Positions 18,854-27,052 of a DNA stretch of 64,000 nucleotides are shown piece by piece. The notes below the pieces were generated by a model, which saw nothing but the letters and a program-made list of their open reading frames with translations, was not told where the DNA came from and made no database searches. Within the stretch, counting starts at the first letter, position 1; each line of letters begins with the position of its first letter. This DNA is from Streptomyces sp. NRRL F-5122 (GTDB lineage Bacteria > Actinomycetota > Actinomycetes > Streptomycetales > Streptomycetaceae): the NCBI RefSeq assembly GCF_001507435.1, contig NZ_LMWH01000244.1, positions 1 to 64,000 on the forward strand, given 5' to 3'. The translations under genes and the position numbers were made by a program.

Positions 18854-20743
18854 TCACAGCAGTGACACGCTCATCGGCCGGAACCGGACCACTGAGCGTG
18901 CCCCGTCGCCGGCCCACGTCACCTCGACGCCGTCGCCGTCGACCGCCACGGCGGCGACGGCGTCCACGAGCGGCGTGGGTTCGGCTTCGGCGGTCAGGGT
19001 GGCCAGGCACACGTGCACCGAGGTGCCGCCGGCCCGCCCGCCGAGACGGGGGACCTGGGCCCATCGGGTCCAGGCCGTGCCCTGGGGGGCGCGCAGCGGT
19101 TCGGGACCGTCGTCCCAGCCGTGCAGCCCGTGGAGGGCCGAGACCGCGGTGTCGTCGGGTCCCGTGGCCCAGCCGGTGAGACTCACCCGTGCTCCGTCCG
19201 GGGCGCCGACCACGCGGTGGACGCGCAGTTCGTACCGGCCCCGCGCCACCGTGACGCTCTCCACCCGAAGGCCCGGCGCCATCGGGGGGCCGGCGACGAA
19301 GACGGGCCGGTGCCAGGACGCTGCCCAGCCCCATCCCTCGCAGTGCCCTGCCCCCAGGGGGTGGATGCGGCGCCGGACGCTCGCCCGGCCGTTCACCTCC
19401 ACCGAGAAGTGGTTGTCGGCGACGTTCCCGGGCGCCGTTGGCCCGGTGCGGGTGGAGTACGCGAGCCGCCCGTAGTGCGGATCGTTCCCGTCCGCCGACT
19501 CGCCCTCGTGATGGCGTACGTCGTCACTGCCGTGGTTGTGCAACCGTACGGCCCCGTCGGCACACGTCGACTGCACCAGAAGTCCCGGGGCGGGCAGAGC
19601 GAGGACCCGATCGGCCTCCTCGACCGGCCCCGGCTCCTCCCTTGCCGTCCACAGCGGATGGCCGCCCGGCGCCAGGAGGGACACGAACGCCTTCGACGCC
19701 CAGTACGGGGAGGCGGGACCGGAGTACGCCTGCAGCGTGGCCTCGTGCGGGCCGTGCCAGCCGAGGCCGAGCAGACCGTCCCCGGTCAGCGCTCCTCGGT
19801 CCAGGAAGTAGCGCAGGGTGCCGCTCGTCAGCCGGCGGGAGGTGCCCGCGGTCAGTGGGGTGTGTCCGGTGACCGCGCCCAGGGCGATGGCCGTCGAAGC
19901 GGCGAACCGGTACACGAGCGACCGGCCGAAGTGCAGCGGTGCGCCGTCGGCACCGAACATGAGCGAGAACCCTTCGAGGTACTCACTCAGCCGGGCACCG
20001 TAGTGGGCGGACCGCTCACTGTCCCCGGCGAGGTGGGCGTCGAGCATCGGATACAGGTGCAGGGCCCAGCCGTTGTAGTGGTCGAACGCCTGGTGGTCCC
20101 CGTCCGTGTACCAGCCGTCGCCGCGGTACCAGCCCTCCAGCAGGTCCACCGCACGCTGCCGGGCCGCCGCGGTCTCCGCGTCCCCGCGGCCCACCGATTC
20201 CAGGAACCCGGCGACGGTGAACGGGAACAGGTACCAGTTGTTCGGCGCGGGCGAATGGCGCAGCGCACCGCGCAGCCAGTGCTCCGCCCGGTCCTGGACG
20301 CCGGGATCGAGGTTCTTCCACAGCCAGGGCGCGGTCAGCCGCAGTCCGAGCGCGACCGAAGCCGACTCCACCATCGGCTGGCCCTGCACATCGTGGTCCA
20401 GGATCAGGGGCCAGGACTCGGTGTCGTCACGGCCCGGGGTGCAGGTACCGGAGGCGAGACCGCGGGCGTACCGCTCCAGCCATCCGTGCGGATCGTCCCC
20501 GTCCGCCCCCGCCACGCGGAACGCGGCGGCGAGGAACGTGCGGGCATAGCCTTCCAGACCGTCGGAGCGCACCCCCGAGCGCGATGGCCGTCCGGGCAGG
20601 TGGAGCAGTGCGTCACCGGGTGTGCTCCAGCGCCACGCGGACGCCAGCAGCCCGTCCGCCACGGCCTCCCAGTGAGCGCGGGTGTACCCGGTGTACGGGC
20701 TCGACCCGCGGTCCTCCGGCGGCAGTTCGAAGGGGGTGCTCAT
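18854..20743 (-). CDS. DUF2264 family protein, glycosidase-like
   Basis: A 629-residue protein of the DUF2264 family. The N-terminal two thirds look like an (alpha/alpha)6 barrel rich in aromatic motifs (NNWYLFPFTVAGFLESVG, GWYTDGDHQAFDHYNGWALHLYPM), followed by a beta-rich C-terminal part. The family is associated with uronic acid-containing polysaccharide breakdown, and I recall a link to glycoside hydrolase family GH154, which should be checked. No signal peptide is seen, so it probably acts on imported oligosaccharides. ATG 20743 overlaps the stop of the hydroxyacid dehydrogenase (ATGA), so the two form an operon. Confidence 0.8.
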   Translation of the reverse strand: MSTPFELPPEDRGSSPYTGYTRAHWEAVADGLLASAWRWSTPGDALLHLPGRPSRSGVRSDGLEGYARTFLAAAFRVAGADGDDPHGWLERYARGLASGTCTPGRDDTESWPLILDHDVQGQPMVESASVALGLRLTAPWLWKNLDPGVQDRAEHWLRGALRHSPAPNNWYLFPFTVAGFLESVGRGDAETAAARQRAVDLLEGWYRGDGWYTDGDHQAFDHYNGWALHLYPMLDAHLAGDSERSAHYGARLSEYLEGFSLMFGADGAPLHFGRSLVYRFAASTAIALGAVTGHTPLTAGTSRRLTSGTLRYFLDRGALTGDGLLGLGWHGPHEATLQAYSGPASPYWASKAFVSLLAPGGHPLWTAREEPGPVEEADRVLALPAPGLLVQSTCADGAVRLHNHGSDDVRHHEGESADGNDPHYGRLAYSTRTGPTAPGNVADNHFSVEVNGRASVRRRIHPLGAGHCEGWGWAASWHRPVFVAGPPMAPGLRVESVTVARGRYELRVHRVVGAPDGARVSLTGWATGPDDTAVSALHGLHGWDDGPEPLRAPQGTAWTRWAQVPRLGGRAGGTSVHVCLATLTAEAEPTPLVDAVAAVAVDGDGVEVTWAGDGARSVVRFRPMSVSLL

Positions 20744-21768
20744 GCCTGGATCGCCGCCCTCTCGCGTCGTACGGGATGCATGAATCCGGCGCCCGAGGCC
20801 CATCGGGCGGTCTCGGCGAGGGCGAGATCGGCCAGCCGGCGCCACTCGTTGCCCTGGGAACCGGCCAGGTGGGGGGTGATGAGCACGTTGTCGCACTCCC
20901 ACAACGGGTGCTGTGGAGGCAGTACTTCGGGGTCGGTGACGTCGAGGACGGCCCGGACGCGGCCCGCCGCGGCGGCCTCGGCGAGCGCGTCCTGGTCGAC
21001 GATCGCTCCGCGTGCGGTGTTGATCAGAACGGCGCCGGGGCGCATCGACTCGATCAGTTCGCGGCCGACCAGACCGCGGGTCTCGGGGAGCAGCGGCGTG
21101 TGCACGCTGACCGTGTCGCTGCGCGCGAAGAGCTCGTCCAGCCCGACGGGGGTCACACCGAGTCCGGCCGCCTCGGTCGCGGAGACGTACGGATCGTGGA
21201 GGAGCACGTCGAGGTCGTGGGGGCGCAGCAGTTCGATGACACGGCGCCCGATGAGCGATGCCGACAGGATGCCCACCGTGCGGCGGAAGTTGCCGACGGT
21301 GCGCGGGGTGGCCAGCCAGTCGTCGCTGCTGCGGGACGTGCGGTAGTCACGGGCGCGTTCTAGGACGTGCTTGCCGGTGAGCAGGATCATCGCGAGGGTG
21401 TACTCGGCGACCGGCACGGCGTTGGCCGCGGCGGCGGAGGACACCTCGATGCCCCGCTCCCAGCAGGCTTCGGTGATGTGGTGCCGCACACTGCCCGCGG
21501 TGTGCACGACCGCTCGCAGCCGGGGTGCCAACCTGAGCACGGCCTCGTCCAGCGGAGGACAGCCCCAGCCGGTCACCAGCACGTCGACATCGGCGAGGAC
21601 CGCGACGGCCGCGGGTGTGGTGAGGTCGTCGAGTACGGGGAGCGCCAGGTCGCAGACGGCGGTGAGGGCGTCCAGCGACTCGCGGTCGAGCACGGCCGCG
21701 GCGGCCTCCTGGGACATGGCGAGTGCGGCGCGGGGGCGCGGAGCGGGACCGGGCTGGGAGCGGGTCAT
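20740..21768 (-). CDS. D-2-hydroxyacid dehydrogenase family protein
   Basis: A 342-residue NAD-dependent dehydrogenase of the phosphoglycerate dehydrogenase superfamily. Catalytic residues: Arg in NTARGAIVDQDAL, Glu in DVTDPEVLPP, His in ITPHLAGSQGNE. The usual GxGxxG of the Rossmann fold reads G-I-L-S-A-S-L-I-G, so two glycines are replaced by Ser; actinobacterial relatives with a Ser in this loop exist. ATG 21768 lacks a close ribosome-binding site (AGGAG lies 14 bases upstream), so the start is uncertain. It is cotranscribed with the DUF2264 gene and probably works on a sugar acid released by it. Confidence 0.82.
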   Translation of the reverse strand: MTRSQPGPAPRPRAALAMSQEAAAAVLDRESLDALTAVCDLALPVLDDLTTPAAVAVLADVDVLVTGWGCPPLDEAVLRLAPRLRAVVHTAGSVRHHITEACWERGIEVSSAAAANAVPVAEYTLAMILLTGKHVLERARDYRTSRSSDDWLATPRTVGNFRRTVGILSASLIGRRVIELLRPHDLDVLLHDPYVSATEAAGLGVTPVGLDELFARSDTVSVHTPLLPETRGLVGRELIESMRPGAVLINTARGAIVDQDALAEAAAAGRVRAVLDVTDPEVLPPQHPLWECDNVLITPHLAGSQGNEWRRLADLALAETARWASGAGFMHPVRRERAAIQA

Positions 21769-22130
21769 CTGGGCGCGGCAACTCCTGACTCGGTGGTGCT
21801 GTGCACATGAGACAACTGTGTGTCCGTGCTGACACGGCCTGTGCGGGTCACGGGAATCCTCACGGCCCGCACGGGAAGCGGTCAAGACGGCGCCCAGTGG
21901 GAAGCGGAACAGCCGGGCGCTCTTCCGCGGACGTCCGCTCACCGGGCGGAGCCCCGGGCGTCGGGCGCCCGGACGTACCGGCCGCCCATGCCTGCGCACG
22001 TGTCGCCGTACAGACTGGTGGGAAGGCAGGTGCTCCGCCGGTGGCCCGACCCGGCGGGTACGCACCCGAAGTGCGTGGGGCCGGGGCTCGGGCGAGGCAG
22101 GCGACCCGGTACGAGCGGCTGGAGCTGGCG
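21769..22130. other. Intergenic region without a supported gene
   Basis: These 362 bases separate two divergent genes. Frames crossing the region give Pro/Arg/Gly-rich translations with no family resemblance. It must contain promoters for the hydroxyacid dehydrogenase operon and the universal stress protein, but no convincing element or repeat was found. Confidence 0.5.
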
Positions 22131-23033
22131 ATGACCCGACCGGACCACCGCCGGCCGATCGTGGTCGGTGTCGATCCCGACCCGGCGAAACGGGTGGCGC
22201 TGGCCTGGGCCGCCGACGAGGCCGCACACCGTCGGGTGCCCCTGCGTCTGGTGCACGCCGCCACCGTGCCGACCACGGAGTTCCGCAGATGGGAACTTCC
22301 GCATTCCTGGCAGGTGCGTGATCGGGCGCTCCAGGAGGCCGGCCGTCATGTGCTGGAGGCGGCCGTGGCCTTCGCGGAGCGGCGGCAGCCCCGGATCCGG
22401 GTGTCGGGACTGCTGGCGAACGGTACCCCGGCGCCTGTCCTTCGCGAACAGAGCCGCGACGCCACGGCCGTCGTCCTGGGCTCGTGGCATCTGAGCCGGA
22501 TGCGGGAGATGTTCGGCGCGGAATCCATCGCCCTGCCCGTCATCTCCCATGCGCACTGCCCGGTGGTCGTCGTGCCCGAGCCGGCACACCCCACCGAGGG
22601 GCCCGGGTACGTGGTCGTCGGCGTGGACGGCAGCGCACCTTCCGCGGCGGCCGTCGAATTCGCCTTCGAGGAGGCCGCACTGCGGGGCGTGGCCGTGCGG
22701 GCACTCCATGTGCGGCATCCCGGGCCGCTCGCGGGGGCCGACGCGGACACGGCGCAGCGGGAGGGCGACCGGCTGCTGTCCGGCACGATGGCCGGTCCCG
22801 GCGCCGCCCACCCGGATGTCGAGGTGCACCACGAGGTCGTCGACGGCCATCCCGTGACCGCACTGGCCGATGCCTCCGCCCACGCGTTGGCCCTGGTGGT
22901 GGGCACACGGGGCCACGGCGGTTTCACCGGCATGCTGCTCGGCTCGGTGAGCCAGGGCGTGCTGCGCCAGGCCCGTTGTCCCGTCGTCACCGTGCCGCTT
23001 CCGGTCACCTCGGCCGGCGGGCACCGGTCCTGA
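22131..23033 (+). CDS. Tandem-domain universal stress protein
   Basis: A 300-residue cytoplasmic protein with two UspA domains (about 8-145 and 158-293). Domain 1 begins PIVVGVDPDPAKRVALAWA but ends with a degraded nucleotide loop (VLGSWHLSRMREMFGAESIA). Domain 2 begins YVVVGVDGSAPSAAAVEFA and keeps the full ATP-binding loop, VGTRGHGGFTGMLLGSVSQGVL (G-x2-G-x9-G-S). This asymmetry is usual for actinobacterial tandem Usp proteins. ATG 22131 has GGAG 6-7 bases upstream; the open frame extends further upstream without family sequence. Role is stress or dormancy related by family only. Confidence 0.88.
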   Translation: MTRPDHRRPIVVGVDPDPAKRVALAWAADEAAHRRVPLRLVHAATVPTTEFRRWELPHSWQVRDRALQEAGRHVLEAAVAFAERRQPRIRVSGLLANGTPAPVLREQSRDATAVVLGSWHLSRMREMFGAESIALPVISHAHCPVVVVPEPAHPTEGPGYVVVGVDGSAPSAAAVEFAFEEAALRGVAVRALHVRHPGPLAGADADTAQREGDRLLSGTMAGPGAAHPDVEVHHEVVDGHPVTALADASAHALALVVGTRGHGGFTGMLLGSVSQGVLRQARCPVVTVPLPVTSAGGHRS

Positions 23034-23143
23034 GGCGCGTCGCGGGGGCCGTCGGGTGTCCGTCCCGGCCCAGCCGCCGGAAGACGAACGCAGGCCCGTC
23101 CCCAACGACGTCCGCGTCCCGCGCCCCGGACCGGTGGCGTGCG

Positions 23144-23149
23144 TAATCT
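23144..23149 (+). promoter_or_regulatory. -10 element for a leaderless DUF2071 transcript
   Basis: TAATCT ends 6 bases before ATG 23156, and no ribosome-binding site precedes that ATG. A start of transcription at the A of ATG is therefore likely. No clear -35 hexamer is present. Confidence 0.5.
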
Positions 23150-23155
23150 GGACAC

Positions 23156-23860
23156 ATGGTGTCGCGCACCACCCGGCGGCATGTCGTCCTGCCCGTGCTC
23201 AAGGCGCGGTGGCTCAGTCAGACCTTTGTCCACTGGCCCTACGAACCGCGGTTTGTGCAGGCGCTGCTGCCACCGGGTCTGACGGTCGACACGTACGACG
23301 ACACGGCGTGGGTGGGATTCACGCCCTTCGTGATGGCGGCCCTGCGCCCGGGCGTTCTGCCGTCCGCTCCGTTGTCCTTCGCGGAGACCAACCTGCGCAC
23401 CCATGTGCGCCGTCGCGACGGCCTCGACGGCGTGTGGTTCCTGTCCGTCGAGGTCACGACGCGGACCATGATGGCGGCGTGGCTGATCGGGGCACCCTGT
23501 CACCTCGGCGCTCTCCAGGTGCGCCACGAGGACGGTGCCGTGCACTATGCTGGCGTACGCTGCGGGGGCTTTCCGTCCTACCGCCTGACCGTTCGCCCGG
23601 GCGGACCCTTCACCCCGGACGCGAGGGATCTGTGGCTGACCTCTCGATGGCACGCCTTCACCCGTACCGGGCCCGTGCTGTGGCGGACCACCGTGGACCA
23701 CGAGCCATGGACGCTGTGCCGCGCCGAGGTGGTGGACCTCCGCCAGACGCTGACGACGGCGGCCGGGCTTCCGCCACCGTCCGGGCCCGCCGTGGTGCAT
23801 TTCTCGCCCCAGGTGCGCACGGTTCGTTTCGCGCTGCCCCGTCCGGCGCACAGTCGCTGA
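23156..23860 (+). CDS. DUF2071 (YqjF-like) family protein
   Basis: A 234-residue protein with the DUF2071 pattern: W-L-S-Q-T-F-V-H-W-P-Y-E-P near the N-terminus, ALLPPGLTVDTYDDTAWVGFTPFVM, F-A-E-T-N-L-R-T-H-V-R near residue 80, and G-V-W-F-L-S-V-E. The family adopts an acetoacetate-decarboxylase-like fold; its biochemical role is not established. ATG 23156 lies directly after a TAATCT -10 hexamer, suggesting leaderless translation. It is monocistronic, convergent with the SRAP gene. Confidence 0.83.
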   Translation: MVSRTTRRHVVLPVLKARWLSQTFVHWPYEPRFVQALLPPGLTVDTYDDTAWVGFTPFVMAALRPGVLPSAPLSFAETNLRTHVRRRDGLDGVWFLSVEVTTRTMMAAWLIGAPCHLGALQVRHEDGAVHYAGVRCGGFPSYRLTVRPGGPFTPDARDLWLTSRWHAFTRTGPVLWRTTVDHEPWTLCRAEVVDLRQTLTTAAGLPPPSGPAVVHFSPQVRTVRFALPRPAHSR

Positions 23861-23905
23861 GCGGCGCCGGACCGGGATCGTTGCCGCGGGCTCGCCCGAC
23901 GCGGA

Positions 23906-24640
23906 CTACGGCGCGGCCTGGTCCAGCAGCCCGGGACCGTTGTGGTGGACGTCGTTGACGGCGGTGGACACCGGGCGCACGTCGAGACGGCCGTCTGCCG
24001 GAGGGGTCAGCAGGGCACGCAGCCGGTCCGGGTCCTGGTGCCCCGGATCGAGCCAGGCGTCGTGCCGGTCGGGCGCCACCGCGAGCGGCATCCGCGGGTG
24101 GATGCGCCCGGCGGCGTCGGTGGCCTCCGTGGTGATGATCGTGCAGGTCGTCCACCAGGCCTCAGGGTCGTCGTCCTCGGCCACGGAGGGGTCGCGCCAG
24201 AACTCGTACAGCCCCGCGAGGGCCATCACCTCACCATCCTCCTGGCTGATGAAGTAGGGCTGCTTGCGGGCCTTGGACCGGTCGCTCGCCCTGATCTGCT
24301 GCCACTCGTAGAAACCGTCGGCGGGCAGCAGACAGCGCCGCTTGACGAACGCACTGCGGAAGGCCGGTTTCTCGGCGACCGTCTCCACCCGCGCGTTGAT
24401 CAACCTGGCGCCGGACTTTGCGTCCCGCGCCCAGGACGGCACCAGGCCCCACCGCAACGGCCGTAGTTGCCGCCGGACGGTGCCGCCGCCGCGGGGCGCG
24501 CGTTCCAGCACGGCCCACACCTCGTCGGTCGGCGCCACGTTCCAGCTCGGCTCCAGGACCTCCTCCCGGTTCCAGTCGGTGACGTGGAAGCGGCGGACCA
24601 GGTCCTCGGGGCTGCGGGTGGACACATAGCGACCGCACAT
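23906..24640 (-). CDS. SRAP-domain protein (HMCES/YedK family)
   Basis: A 244-residue SRAP protein that forms a covalent thiazolidine link to abasic sites in single-stranded DNA, protecting them during replication. Key residues are visible: catalytic Cys2 in MCGRYVS (hence the start at 24640), Asn in SWNVAPT, Glu in LPADGFYEW, and His in IHPRMPLAV. Length is usual for the family. It has no apparent operon partner; the small frame at 24691-24903 lies 50 bases upstream on the same strand. Confidence 0.93.
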   Translation of the reverse strand: MCGRYVSTRSPEDLVRRFHVTDWNREEVLEPSWNVAPTDEVWAVLERAPRGGGTVRRQLRPLRWGLVPSWARDAKSGARLINARVETVAEKPAFRSAFVKRRCLLPADGFYEWQQIRASDRSKARKQPYFISQEDGEVMALAGLYEFWRDPSVAEDDDPEAWWTTCTIITTEATDAAGRIHPRMPLAVAPDRHDAWLDPGHQDPDRLRALLTPPADGRLDVRPVSTAVNDVHHNGPGLLDQAAP

Positions 24641-24690
24641 GGGCTCACTGTGCCACGCACGGTGAGGCACCACCCGGCTCCCGGACGGGA

Positions 24691-24903
24691 TCACGGATGG
24701 GCGCAACCGCCTCCCGGGGCGGGGTGCGGATGGCCCCCGGGCGGGGCGACGGAGGCGAAGGCCATGCGGAACAGGTCCCAGGCGCTTGCGTCACCGACGG
24801 CGGGGCTCCCGCCCTGCGCGGCTCGAACGCGCCGGTACGCCGACTCGGTGACCGTGCCGCCGGCACCGGCCGGATGGGCCGAGTCGATGGGGATCGTCTC
24901 CAC
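24691..24903 (-). CDS. Small unknown protein with strong ribosome-binding site
   Basis: A 70-residue frame starting at GTG 24903, seven bases after a perfect AAGGAGG on the coding strand. The sequence starts VETIPIDSAHPAGAGG and contains WDLFRMAFASVAPPGG, ending in a Gly/Pro/His-rich tail. No domain is recognised. It could be a real small gene or a chance frame; the ribosome-binding site and high third-position GC favour a real one. It ends 50 bases before the SRAP gene, which it might precede in a transcript. Confidence 0.45.
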   Translation of the reverse strand: METIPIDSAHPAGAGGTVTESAYRRVRAAQGGSPAVGDASAWDLFRMAFASVAPPGGHPHPAPGGGCAHP

Positions 24904-25205
24904 GAGCACCCCTCCTTCCGTACGCGCTCCGAAGCGCCGACGGCCCCCGCGGCGCGCGAGCACGGTGCCGCCCGGCAAGGCCGTGGCCCGCCGGGGCGGC
25001 CGCGGTCCGCGCCCGCAGACTGCCACTGCGACGGCATTCACGCCTCCCGCGGCCCTCGTACGCGCCGCGACCAGCGCCTCGCGACCACCCGGTTGGCGCA
25101 ACGGGCGGCGCGCCGGCGCGGCATGGTCGGCCGCTCGCGCGTCGCCGGAAGACGGTCCCGGCACCGGCGGCGGCGATCGGGCGGCTTATCCCGCCGACGG
25201 TGCGC
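24904..25205. other. Intergenic region without a supported gene
   Basis: About 300 bases of very GC-rich sequence between the small 70-residue frame and the holin-like gene. All six frames stay open for long distances because of base composition, but give only Arg/Ala/Pro-rich translations. No repeat or RNA was recognised. Confidence 0.45.
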
Positions 25206-25634
25206 CTACACCGGGCCGTCACCCCGGCGGGCCGGTCCCGGCTCGGCCTGCGTGGCAGCGCTGTCCGTCCGGTCGAGGGCGTCCGCCGGCCGCACCGGCA
25301 CGGCGCACACGCGCTTGCGCGCGGCCTGGGCGAGAGCCAGGGCTCCCATGGCGTAGGTACTGCCGAGCACGGCGGATGCGCGAGCGCCCGGCAGGATCGG
25401 CTCCAGCGACCGCAGCAACGTCTCGTGCGCCGACCACAGCGCCAGGACACCGCACACCCCGGCGGCGCCCGACAGCGCTCCGCCCGCACCGATACGCCGC
25501 AGCGCGGCCCTGACCTCGCTCTCCACCGCGAGCAGCTCGTTCCGCGCCAACTGCGCGGTGTCCTGGGCCAGGCGGGCCGCCGCATCGCCCATCGGACTCC
25601 TGTGGTCCGGCGAGCCGTCGCCTTGCATGCCCAT
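25206..25634 (-). CDS. Phage-holin-like (putative Actinobacteriophage holin-fold) membrane protein
   Basis: A 142-residue protein of the DUF1469/phage_holin_3_6 type common on actinobacterial chromosomes. An amphipathic region (LAQDTAQLARNELLAVESEVRAALRRIG) is followed by two membrane segments at about 55-80 and 90-110. ATG 25634 is chosen because GGAGG lies 8 bases upstream; an upstream in-frame ATG at 25661 lacks one. Despite the family name there is no lysis cassette around it, so it is a membrane protein of unknown function. It is divergent from the hydrogenase structural operon. Confidence 0.75.
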   Translation of the reverse strand: MGMQGDGSPDHRSPMGDAAARLAQDTAQLARNELLAVESEVRAALRRIGAGGALSGAAGVCGVLALWSAHETLLRSLEPILPGARASAVLGSTYAMGALALAQAARKRVCAVPVRPADALDRTDSAATQAEPGPARRGDGPV

Positions 25635-25708
25635 CACAGCCGCCTCCGTCTTCTCGCGCATCGCATTCCGTGCCTCTCGACGCCGAGGCCAAGGCCGGGG
25701 CCGACAGC

Positions 25709-25724
25709 CGGGAGTCCACTCCCG
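25709..25724. promoter_or_regulatory. Perfect palindrome upstream of the hydrogenase structural operon
   Basis: CGGGAGT-CC-ACTCCCG is a 16-base element with perfect 7-base arms. It is centred about 180 bases upstream of the first gene of the hydrogenase operon and 75 bases upstream of the divergent holin-like gene. It may be an operator or a short hairpin. A less GC-rich stretch at 25836-25880, containing a run of six A, is the likely core promoter zone, but no -35/-10 pair can be assigned. Confidence 0.45.
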
Positions 25725-25897
25725 AAGTACCCCCTCACACCGCACCGACACGGCATCGATGGCCGGTCCCGCGACCCGCTCCGGCCCGGGCCCGACGCGT
25801 CCCTCACCCGTCCGCCGCCAATACGCGCCGCCGATGAAAAAAGGTGTGATCGTTGTAAACCACTGCAATATGGACATGCTGTGAGTGAGGAGCGACG

Positions 25898-27052
25898 GTG
25901 AGCGACCCTGACCGGACGTCCGGAGGCACGCGTGCGGCTGGTTCCGCGGTCGATGAGGCGTGCGCGGTCGCCGACGCCGTCCTCTACGAGGGCTACCTCC
26001 TCTATCCGTACCGGCGGTCGTCGGCCAAGAACCGGGTGCGCTGGCAGTTCGGCATCCTCGCTCCGCGCGCCTGGGCGGAGGCACACGGTCCGGTGGCGCC
26101 GAGCATCTCGGGCTCCGTGGAGGCCTGGCGGCAGCAGACCGAGTGCCTGCTGCGGGCGGAGCCCGGCGCAGTGGTCCGGGTACGCGTGCGCTACCTGCAG
26201 ATGCAGCACAGGGCCGTGGAGCGCCGGGACCAGGAGGGCCACTACGTACCGGCGGACTCCGTGGAGGCCTCCGGGGCGGTGTATCTGGCCTTCGACGAAG
26301 CGGTGCCCCGCGAGCGGGACTTCGTCGTTCCGCTGGACGATCTCGTGGCCAAAGAAAGGGAGTTCGACTTCGACGCCCCCGCCGGCGAGGAGACCGAGGA
26401 GCTGCCGGGTGGTGCCGGACGTCTGGTGCGCCGGCGCCGGTCGGTCCGGGCCAGGACGACACTGCGCGCGGAGCGGCTCCCCGGCCCCGGAGCGCTGTAC
26501 CGGCTGCGGGTGCGCACCGAGAACACCTGCCGCGGTGTGCCCGCCGAGTCCGGACGCGACGAGGCCCTGGCTCATGCCCTCATCGCCACGCACACCTTCA
26601 TCGGCGGCGAACAAGTCGCCTTCTTCTCCTCCATCGATCCTCCGGAGGAGGTCGCGGGGCACACCCGTGACTGCGCCAATCTGCACACGTTCCCGGTGCT
26701 GGCGGGCGCGGAGGGGTCGGACGACCTCGTGCTGTCGTCCCCGATCATCCTGCCCGACCATCCCCAGGTGGCGCCCGAGAGCCCGGGCGACCTCCATGAC
26801 GCCGCGGAGATCGACGAGATCCTGACCCTGCGGACGCTGGTGCTCACGGACGACGAGAAGCGCGAGGCACGCGCCACCGACCCCAGGGCCGCGCTGATCC
26901 TGGACCGGGTCGAGGCCATGCCGCCGGAGGTGATGGCCCGGCTGCACGGCGCCATCCGCTCGCTGACTCCCCCCGCCGACCGCACCGCCGGGCCGGCGGA
27001 CGACCACCGTCCTGGACCGGGAAGGGTGTCATGGACGCCATCGAGCTGCTGA
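25898..27052 (+). CDS. Unknown hydrogenase-operon protein, paralogue of the protein at 11784-13028
   Basis: A 384-residue protein leading the structural operon; family not recognised. It shares with the maturation-side paralogue the N-terminal VADAVLYEGYLLYPYRRSSAKNRVRWQFG, the central ALAHALIATHTFIGG, and NLHTFPVLAG then LSSPIILPDHPQV. It lacks the C-terminal domain of that protein and instead has a charged helical part (LTDDEKREARATDPRAALILDRVEAMPPE) near residues 315-350. No signal peptide or membrane segment is seen. GTG 25898 has GAGGAG upstream. The last 22 bases overlap the hemerythrin gene. Position suggests a role in making or using the hydrogenase, which is inference. Confidence 0.85.
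   Translation: MSDPDRTSGGTRAAGSAVDEACAVADAVLYEGYLLYPYRRSSAKNRVRWQFGILAPRAWAEAHGPVAPSISGSVEAWRQQTECLLRAEPGAVVRVRVRYLQMQHRAVERRDQEGHYVPADSVEASGAVYLAFDEAVPRERDFVVPLDDLVAKEREFDFDAPAGEETEELPGGAGRLVRRRRSVRARTTLRAERLPGPGALYRLRVRTENTCRGVPAESGRDEALAHALIATHTFIGGEQVAFFSSIDPPEEVAGHTRDCANLHTFPVLAGAEGSDDLVLSSPIILPDHPQVAPESPGDLHDAAEIDEILTLRTLVLTDDEKREARATDPRAALILDRVEAMPPEVMARLHGAIRSLTPPADRTAGPADDHRPGPGRVSWTPSSC

Noticed and set aside
25206..25634. Holin-like protein as sign of a prophage
   Set aside because: No endolysin, capsid, tail or integrase gene is nearby; this holin-like family is common on actinobacterial chromosomes.
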